Source: Sphingomonas zeae
GTDB taxonomy: Bacteria > Pseudomonadota > Alphaproteobacteria > Sphingomonadales > Sphingomonadaceae
Assembly (NCBI RefSeq): GCF_014197135.1
Contig: NZ_JACIFA010000006.1
Location: 135,706-199,705, forward strand
Direction of reading: 5' to 3'
DNA: 64,000 bases
Shown here: positions 58,709-64,000 of the stretch, piece by piece
Numbering within the stretch: position 1 is the first letter of the stretch
How the letters are laid out: each line of letters starts with the position of its first letter
Made by a program: the position numbers and the translations under genes
The notes under the pieces: generated by a model
Told to the model about the DNA's origin: nothing
Seen by the model: only the letters and a program-made list of their open reading frames with translations
The model's database searches: none

Positions 58709-58735
58709 GCGTGCCAGCGGTAAACGCTGGCACGC
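58709..58735. terminator. Hairpin between convergent SDR genes
   Basis: Perfect 11-base stem GCGTGCCAGCG / CGCTGGCACGC with a five-base loop, placed between two convergent genes. No long T-run on either side, so a weak or factor-aided terminator. Confidence 0.6.
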
Positions 58736-58820
58736 CAAATTGTCGGTCCTTCACGCCGCCGACAAGCGGCGGACCAATTTGATTGCCACGACCGTCTCGA
58801 AGAGGGGCCGACCCGGCGGC

Positions 58821-59561
58821 TTACGCCGTCACACCGCCGTCAATATTGAGCGTGGTGCCGGTGATGTAGCTCGCATCCGGTCCAGCCAGGAATGCGACAG
58901 CGCCCGCAATCTCCTCGACTTTGCCGTAGCGGCCGAGCGGGATGGCCTGCAGCACCTGCCCCGCGAATTCGCTGTCGGCGGGATTCATATCGGTGTCGAT
59001 CGGACCCGGTTGCACAGTGTTGACCAGGATGTTGCGCGGCGCAAGATCCTTGGCCCAGCCGCGCGCCAGCGCCGCCACCGCCGCCTTGGTTGCGCTGTAG
59101 ATCGTGGTCGCAGGGAAGGCCATTTCGCCCGAGATGCTGCCGATCAGGATGATCCGCCCACCGTCGCGAAGATGCGGCAGGGCCGCGCGGGTGCCGACAT
59201 GGAGGCCCTTCACGTTGACGCCAAACTGGCGGTCATATGTCTCATCGGTGTCCTCGGCGAGCGTAGAGAACTCGGCGACGCCGGCGTTGTGGACAAGGAT
59301 GTCGATCCCACCCAAAGCAGCAGCAGCCTGTTCGACGCCGGTGCGCTGCGAAGCGGGATCGGCCGCATTGGCCTGGAAGGCGAAGGCGGTGCCGCCCGCG
59401 CTCTCGATTGCCGCCACGGTAGCGTCGGCTGCCGCCTTGTTACCGGCATAGGTGATCGCCACCGTCGCGCCATCGGCCGCCAGCCGCTTGGCGATGGCCG
59501 AGCCGATGCCGCGCGATCCGCCGGTAACGAGCGCTGTCTTTCCTGCAAGTGACATGTGCAT
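58821..59561 (-). CDS. Short-chain dehydrogenase/reductase (FabG-like)
   Basis: 246 residues: TGGSRGIGSA, NAG in HNAGV, Ser in IGSISGE, catalytic YSATK and a C-terminal GTTLNIDGGVTA as in 3-oxoacyl-ACP reductase-type SDRs. MHMSL gives two start choices six bases apart. It is divergent from an ArsR-type regulator with a perfect inverted repeat between them, which is probably the operator. Confidence 0.93.
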   Translation of the reverse strand: MHMSLAGKTALVTGGSRGIGSAIAKRLAADGATVAITYAGNKAAADATVAAIESAGGTAFAFQANAADPASQRTGVEQAAAALGGIDILVHNAGVAEFSTLAEDTDETYDRQFGVNVKGLHVGTRAALPHLRDGGRIILIGSISGEMAFPATTIYSATKAAVAALARGWAKDLAPRNILVNTVQPGPIDTDMNPADSEFAGQVLQAIPLGRYGKVEEIAGAVAFLAGPDASYITGTTLNIDGGVTA

Positions 59562-59630
59562 TCTCCAAAAATCTGGCCCGCGATCACGGCGTCGTGCGCT
59601 GTCGGCAGGCAGGAAATTGGGTCGATGCGA

Positions 59631-59657
59631 TAATAGTTCAATAATCCCGAACTATTA
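59631..59657. promoter_or_regulatory. Operator between the SDR and ArsR-type genes
   Basis: Perfect nine-base inverted repeat TAATAGTTC-N9-GAACTATTA in a 125-base divergent promoter. The AT-rich arms stand out from the GC-rich surroundings. Likely binding site of the adjacent ArsR-type protein. Confidence 0.75.
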
Positions 59658-59686
59658 AATTTACGGTAGCACCCTATATCTGTCGC

Positions 59687-59998
59687 ATGCCCCGCTTCAC
59701 CCATCCCCGGCTGGAGGACGTTCCGCTCGATCTGGCGCTGCACGCGCTGGCCGATCCCAATCGGCTGGCTATGGTGGCGCGGCTCGCCGCGACGGAGCGG
59801 CTGAGTTGCGCCCATGCCGCGCCGTGCGAGTCCATCCCAAAGAGCACGCTGTCCAATCACCTCAAGCTGCTGCGCGCGGCGGGGTTGATCGAGACGACGC
59901 AGGCGGGGCGCGAAATGATCAACACGCTGCGGCGCGCCGAATTCGACCAGCGCTTTCCCGGTCTTCTCGACGCGGTGCTCGCCAACCGCCCGGCCTGA
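59687..59998 (+). CDS. ArsR-type winged-helix regulator
   Basis: 103 residues. Winged helix with ALADPNRLAMVARLAATERL, recognition helix SIPKSTLSNHLKLLRAAGLIETTQAGRE. Cys residues (SCAHAAPC) are not in the metal-site position of ArsR/SmtB, so the ligand may be a redox signal or an organic compound. Ends one base before the convergent aldo/keto reductase gene. Confidence 0.9.
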   Translation: MPRFTHPRLEDVPLDLALHALADPNRLAMVARLAATERLSCAHAAPCESIPKSTLSNHLKLLRAAGLIETTQAGREMINTLRRAEFDQRFPGLLDAVLANRPA

Positions 59999-60862
59999 TT
60001 ACCGGCCGATCGCGTTGAGCTCGGCCACCGCATCCTCGGGCAGCGTCAACGAGGCTGCGGCGAGGTTCTCGTGGAGATGCGCGACCGACGAGGTGCCGGG
60101 GATCAGCAGGATATTGGGCGAGCGCTGGAGCAGCCAGGCGAGCGCCACCTGCATCGGCGTCGCCTCCAGCCGTGCCGCCACGTCGAACAGTGCCTCCGAC
60201 TGGAGCGGGCTGAAGCCGCCGAGTGGGAAGAACGGCACATAGGCGACGCCCTGCGCTGCCAGCGCGTCGATGAAGGCATCGTCGTTGCGGTGCGCCAGGT
60301 TATACTGGTTCTGGACGCCGACGATTTCGGCGATCTCGCGCGCCTCTTCAAACTGTGTCGGCGTCACGTTGCTGAGGCCGATATGGCGTACCAGCCCCTG
60401 CCGTTGCAGATCCGCCACGGCCTTCAGCGGCGCGGCGAGCGATCCTTCCGCCGGTCCATGAACGTCGAACATCAGGCGCAGGTTGACGACATCGAGCGCC
60501 TCCAGCCCGAGGTTCTTGAGATTGTCCTCAACCGCGCGGACCAGTTCATCTCGTTCGAATGCGGGCAGCCATGAGGCATCGGCACCGCGCCGCGCGCCGA
60601 TCTTGGTCACGATCAGCAGGTCGTCGGGATAGGGGGACAGCGCTTCGCGAATGAGCCGATTGGTCACGTGCGGGCCGTAGAAATCGCTGGTGTCGATGTG
60701 GTTGACCCCAGCCGCGACGGCGGCGCGCAGGACGGCAATTGCCGCATCATGGTCGCGCGGCGGACCGAACACGCCGGGACCTGCAAGCTGCATCGCGCCG
60801 TAGCCGAGCCGCTTCACGTCGCGGCCGGCCAAGGAATAGGTGCCTGCCTGATCGATTGTCAT
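59999..60862 (-). CDS. Aldo/keto reductase
   Basis: 287 residues from ATG 60862 with AGGAG nine bases upstream. A TIM-barrel reductase with the catalytic set Asp (HIDTSDFYG), Tyr in the same motif, Lys (LIVTKIG), and His replaced by an Arg-Leu context (NLRLMFD), so the fourth residue departs from the usual His. C-terminal NADPH-binding IPGTSSVAHLHEN is normal. Divergent from a LysR gene. Likely a detoxifying carbonyl reductase. Confidence 0.92.
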   Translation of the reverse strand: MTIDQAGTYSLAGRDVKRLGYGAMQLAGPGVFGPPRDHDAAIAVLRAAVAAGVNHIDTSDFYGPHVTNRLIREALSPYPDDLLIVTKIGARRGADASWLPAFERDELVRAVEDNLKNLGLEALDVVNLRLMFDVHGPAEGSLAAPLKAVADLQRQGLVRHIGLSNVTPTQFEEAREIAEIVGVQNQYNLAHRNDDAFIDALAAQGVAYVPFFPLGGFSPLQSEALFDVAARLEATPMQVALAWLLQRSPNILLIPGTSSVAHLHENLAAASLTLPEDAVAELNAIGR

Positions 60863-60891
60863 CGTCTTTCTCCTATGCTGGCACCGAGATA

Positions 60892-60918
60892 CGGCTTGCA
60901 GATCATCGCGATAAGCCG
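60892..60918. promoter_or_regulatory. Probable LysR operator
   Basis: Inverted repeat CGGCTT-N15-AAGCCG in the 91-base region between the aldo/keto reductase and LysR genes. Confidence 0.5.
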
Positions 60919-60953
60919 GACTGATCCGCACGGGCTGTACGGAAAACCGAACG

Positions 60954-61850
60954 ATGAAGGCCAACCTTGCCGATCTCAACGCATTCCTGGCGGTCGCGCA
61001 GGCGCGGGGCTTCCGCGATGCGGCCCGGACCGTCGGATCGAGCGCGTCGACGCTGAGCGAAGCGGTCCGGCGGCTGGAAGCGCGGCTGGGCGTCCGGCTG
61101 CTCCATCGCACGACCCGCAGCGTCGTGCCGACCGAGGCGGGGACGCGGCTGATCGAACGTCTGGCGCCCGCACTCGGCGAGGTGGAGGCGGCGCTCGACG
61201 TCGTGAACCTGTTCCGCGACCGGCCCGCAGGCACGCTCAAGCTTAATGTGCCGGTCAGCGCGGCCCGTCTGGTGCTGCCGTCGATCCTGCCCGGCTTTCT
61301 CGCCACCTATCCCGACATACAGGTCGAGATCGTCGCCGAGGACGGCTTTGTCGATATGGTGGCGTCGGGCTGTGATGCGGGCATCCGCTATGACGAGCGA
61401 TTGGAGCAGGACATGATCGCGGTGCCGATCGGCCCGCGTGTCCAACGCTTCGCGACGGCGGCAGCCCCGGCCTATCTTGACGCACGCGGACGGCCGACCC
61501 ATCCGCGCGAGTTGTTGGATCATGCCTGCCTGCGCGGCCGGTTCACCAGCGGTGCGCTCACCAGCCCGTGGGAATTCGAGCGCGACGGCGAGATCGTCCG
61601 GATTGAGCCGCAGGGGCCGTTAATCGCCAGCGTGTCCGGCGCGGCGGACCTGTTGGTCGATATTGCCGTCGCAGGCGGTGGGGTCATCCATCTGTTCGAG
61701 GACTGGCTCCGGCCGGTGCTGGCCAATGGCGCATTGGAAGCTGTGCTGCCGGACTGGTGGCAGTCCTTCTCCGGCCCGTTCCTTTATTATTCTGGTCGTC
61801 GTCTTGTACCGCCGCCCCTGCGCGCGTTTCTCGATTTTATTCACGGCTAG
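60954..61850 (+). CDS. LysR-family transcriptional regulator
   Basis: 298 residues: winged helix with NAFLAVAQARGFRDAARTVGSSASTLSEAVRRLEARLGVRLLHRTTRSV, then the periplasmic-binding-like effector domain (LVLPSILPGFLATYPDIQVEIV). Standard length. Divergent from the aldo/keto reductase gene, its probable target. Similar in layout to the second LysR at 62554. Confidence 0.94.
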   Translation: MKANLADLNAFLAVAQARGFRDAARTVGSSASTLSEAVRRLEARLGVRLLHRTTRSVVPTEAGTRLIERLAPALGEVEAALDVVNLFRDRPAGTLKLNVPVSAARLVLPSILPGFLATYPDIQVEIVAEDGFVDMVASGCDAGIRYDERLEQDMIAVPIGPRVQRFATAAAPAYLDARGRPTHPRELLDHACLRGRFTSGALTSPWEFERDGEIVRIEPQGPLIASVSGAADLLVDIAVAGGGVIHLFEDWLRPVLANGALEAVLPDWWQSFSGPFLYYSGRRLVPPPLRAFLDFIHG

Positions 61851-62553
61851 GACGCTTCGGCGGATTTTCGGCCATTGCATCGTTTGGCCAGCCGTCGGCT
61901 GGTATTCCCGAACTCGGGAGGGCTTCCACAATTGCGGTGCAGGTCGGTGACATGGATAACGCCCGATCGCGACGCTCTCTGCCATTTCAGCCCAACTGTG
62001 GCGGTATAGCGATACACCAGGCCGAAGTCTGGTGTACCTTCTCACATCAGAGATCATCATCGCGCCCCCCGTCACGGTGCTGGAGCGGCCGCTTGTTCGA
62101 CGAGCCTTCCTCCCGCTGACCCGGGGCTGGATGCTGTGCGCTGCCGCTGAAGGGTTTCGCCTCATAGAAGCGAGCCAGAATGATCCGGCAGCCGCGCAAC
62201 CGGCGTGCGTGGCCTGTACGCGCGAAGGGGCAAATCTGCGGAGCGTGGTCGGTAAGCCATTGGCCTGCCTCGTGCCGACCGGGCGCTGGGGCAGCTGTTC
62301 CACAGCTTTAAGTTTAAACTGCGCGAGATCGATATGGTCGGCCGCCTGACCGCGATCGACGCGGATGGTCAGCTCACCCAGAGGTCTTGGGCGATGTACT
62401 CCATCCGCCGCGGCATCTGCTATGCTCGCACGCGTTCGCCTGACCGGCGCTATGCGTACAGGATCGGGCGTTCGCTCGTCATATTGATTTTTCGCTTCCG
62501 AACGACGGACATTGGGGCTCGACGGTCCGGCTTCAGGATATAGCTGTCCTTTC
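61851..62553. other. Gene-poor stretch with an orphan operator
   Basis: 703 bases without a convincing gene; frames on both strands are short or have unlikely composition. It contains one perfect inverted repeat, TACACCAG-N8-CTGGTGTA (62013-62036), of the kind bound by TetR or LacI-type proteins. Probably the remains of a deleted gene. Confidence 0.5.
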
Positions 62554-63444
62554 TCAGCCGATGTCGCGAGCCATGTCGATCAGGGCCTTGAACGCGGCGG
62601 AAGGATTACGCCTGTTAGGATAATACAGGCTCAAGCGCCCCAGTGGCGGCGTCCAGTCTTGAAGAACCTGGACGAGCCGACCCTGTTCAATATCGTCGCG
62701 CACATCGGATTCCATGAAGTATCCGATGCCGATATGATCCAGAACCGAGATACGGGCGAGGCTCGCCTCGTCGAGCGTGATCGGACCAGTGACATCGACC
62801 TGAAGATGCTCTCCGTCTTTCTGGAACTGCCAGCGGTGCAATGCACCGTTTGGCAGTCGGATGCGCAGGCAGGCATGCCGCAGGAGATCGGGGGGCACGC
62901 GGGGCTCGCCATTGGCCTTAAAATAGGCCGGTGACCCGACCACCGCGAAGCGGCGTGGTGGGCCGATCGGGATGGCGATCATGTCGCTGGGCACGAGGTC
63001 GGCACTTCTCAGACCGAGATCAAAGCCGGCCTCGACAATGTCCACGATCCGCCCTTCGGTGACCAAGTCGAGGTGAACCTGAGGGTAGCGTCGCAGAAAT
63101 TTGAGCAGAAGCGGGCTGAGAACCTCCCGCGCGCCCGTCGCAAACGCATTGATGCGAAGCGTTCCCGATGGCGTCTCAAGCTGCGCCCGCGCGACGCTCA
63201 TCGCATCGTGCAACGCCCGGACGGCGGGCCTGATCTGGTCGACAAAGGTCTGCCCGGCGTCGGTGAGCGAGACGCTGCGGGTCGTGCGATTGAACAGCCG
63301 GACACCGACCCGCCGTTCGAGCTTGCCGATCAGATTGCTGAGCGCGGTCGTTGACAATCCCAGTTCCAGCGCCCCCGCCCGGAACGATCCCCGTCGCGCG
63401 ATGGCGAGGACCGCGTCGAATTCGCTCAGACCATCTCCGGACAT
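62554..63444 (-). CDS. LysR-family transcriptional regulator
   Basis: 296 residues from ATG 63444 ([21 protein letters not shown]). Winged helix with [31 protein letters not shown] and a full effector domain. A longer frame to 63546 would run through the promoter region and adds no known feature. Divergent from the NTF2-like/SDR pair; a T-N11-A type site lies between. Confidence 0.93.
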   Translation of the reverse strand: MSGDGLSEFDAVLAIARRGSFRAGALELGLSTTALSNLIGKLERRVGVRLFNRTTRSVSLTDAGQTFVDQIRPAVRALHDAMSVARAQLETPSGTLRINAFATGAREVLSPLLLKFLRRYPQVHLDLVTEGRIVDIVEAGFDLGLRSADLVPSDMIAIPIGPPRRFAVVGSPAYFKANGEPRVPPDLLRHACLRIRLPNGALHRWQFQKDGEHLQVDVTGPITLDEASLARISVLDHIGIGYFMESDVRDDIEQGRLVQVLQDWTPPLGRLSLYYPNRRNPSAAFKALIDMARDIG

Positions 63445-63494
63445 TGTCCCGCTTTCCGAAACGCCAGATGCCGTTTTGTGGCGATTATCATGGG

Positions 63495-63513
63495 CAATCA
63501 TATCGCTAGATTG
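63495..63513. promoter_or_regulatory. LysR-type T-N11-A operator
   Basis: CAATC-N9-GATTG, with T63498 and A63510 spaced by eleven bases. Located between the LysR gene and the NTF2-like gene. Confidence 0.55.
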
Positions 63514-63539
63514 ATCGCGTCCCGTCAAGGAGCCGAGCA

Positions 63540-63875
63540 ATGACAATCAAACTGCCCAAGCCCATCGCCGATTATGTCGCGGCGAATGCCCGTTTGGATG
63601 TGGAGGGGATGATACAACCCTTCGCGCCCGACGCCGTCGTGTTCGATGCCGGTATCGGCAAGCGCTTCGAGGGCCACGCCGCGTTACGTACCCTGTTCGA
63701 GAAGGAGGTCGTTCCGGTGAAAGCGATCTTCACACCGGACACGGCGCGCCAGGAAAACGGCAATGTGGTGGTCGAAGGGCCAGCGCATGGCGACTTCCCC
63801 GGCAGTCCGCTCCGCTTCACCTATCGCTTCACGCTGGAGGACGATGCGATCAAGGCGCTGGAGATCACGCTGTGA
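63540..63875 (+). CDS. NTF2-like (SnoaL-type) small protein
   Basis: 111 residues: [29 protein letters not shown] is the typical helix-then-strand start of the cone fold, ending with [17 protein letters not shown]. Such proteins are isomerases, hydrolases or binding proteins; no catalytic pair is clear here. It overlaps the next SDR (GTGA), so both probably act on the same compound under the divergent LysR. Confidence 0.88.
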   Translation: MTIKLPKPIADYVAANARLDVEGMIQPFAPDAVVFDAGIGKRFEGHAALRTLFEKEVVPVKAIFTPDTARQENGNVVVEGPAHGDFPGSPLRFTYRFTLEDDAIKALEITL

Positions 63876-64000
63876 CCGCCGCGATCGACAAGGGGGAGTT
63901 CGCTGGCAAGCGCGTGCTTGTCAGCGGAGGCAGCAAGGGGCTGGGCCGTGCGACCGTGATGCGCTTTGCGCAAGGGGGAGCCCAGGTGATCACCGCTGCG
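63872..64000 (+). CDS. Short-chain dehydrogenase/reductase, 5' part (runs off the window)
   Basis: First 43 residues from GTG 63872, overlapping the NTF2-like stop. The cofactor motif SGGSKGLGRATV is complete. The rest lies outside the window. Confidence 0.85.
   Translation, partial: MTAAIDKGEFAGKRVLVSGGSKGLGRATVMRFAQGGAQVITAA

Noticed and set aside
62334..62543. Possible small gene in the gene-poor stretch
   Set aside because: No start signal, unlikely composition and no family; more likely decayed DNA.

Overview
The window is GC-rich, with alphaproteobacterial gene content and dense GTGA/ATGA/TTGA start-stop overlaps. The type II secretion genes, the TonB-dependent receptors with an EIVVVG-type N-terminal motif, the HWE kinase and the dispersed GC-rich palindromes point to a sphingomonad (Sphingomonas or a close relative). 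This rests on gene content and repeat style, not on a database search.

Layout. 1-632: 5' part of a leucine-type dehydrogenase. 765-842: tRNA-His. 890-12764: a complete T2SS operon on the minus strand, gspC-D-E-F-G-H-I-J-K-L-M-N. 13064-17662: a surface-type lipoprotein followed by a TonB-dependent receptor, with a possible Pho box upstream. 18020-25062: a metabolic block (small hydrophilic protein, zinc alcohol dehydrogenase, patatin, MFS transporter, a 740-residue possible alpha/alpha-barrel protein, SDR). 25455-28728: an HWE-family histidine kinase overlapping a single-domain response regulator. 28981-31209: a polygalacturonase-like beta-helix protein and a ferritin-like Tat lipoprotein.

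31149-52351 is an exopolysaccharide (EPS) locus. One minus-strand operon encodes a short Wza/OPX protein, an outer-membrane beta-barrel, a Wzc-type chain-length kinase, a Crp/Fnr regulator and a 4'-phosphopantetheinyl transferase. Around it lie the priming sugar-phosphate transferase, five GT4 glycosyltransferases, a Wzy-like polymerase, a Wzx flippase, a GH99 enzyme, a methyltransferase-like protein, an acyltransferase and a stand-alone NRPS module (adenylation-PCP-thioesterase). The PPTase could prime the NRPS carrier domain, which suggests amino-acid decoration of the polysaccharide or a small co-produced metabolite. A short palindrome-like motif (around CATCA-N2-TGATG) recurs in the intergenic regions of this locus and may mark a shared regulon.

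52370-56397 holds a small unknown protein, a C-terminally anchored SDR, a DEDD exonuclease and a ThDP-dependent pyruvate-oxidase-like enzyme. 56584-64000 is a redox/regulator island beside an insertion-sequence scar: AraC, ArsR and two LysR regulators, three SDRs (one running off the window), an aldo/keto reductase and an NTF2-like protein. Several regulators sit beside clear inverted-repeat operators.

The two most unusual signals are (i) palindromic repeats inserted in frame into the prepilin leaders of gspH and gspI, probably gspJ, and the N-terminus of gspE, and (ii) the NRPS/PPTase pair inside the EPS locus, whose thioesterase has Cys in place of the usual Ser nucleophile.
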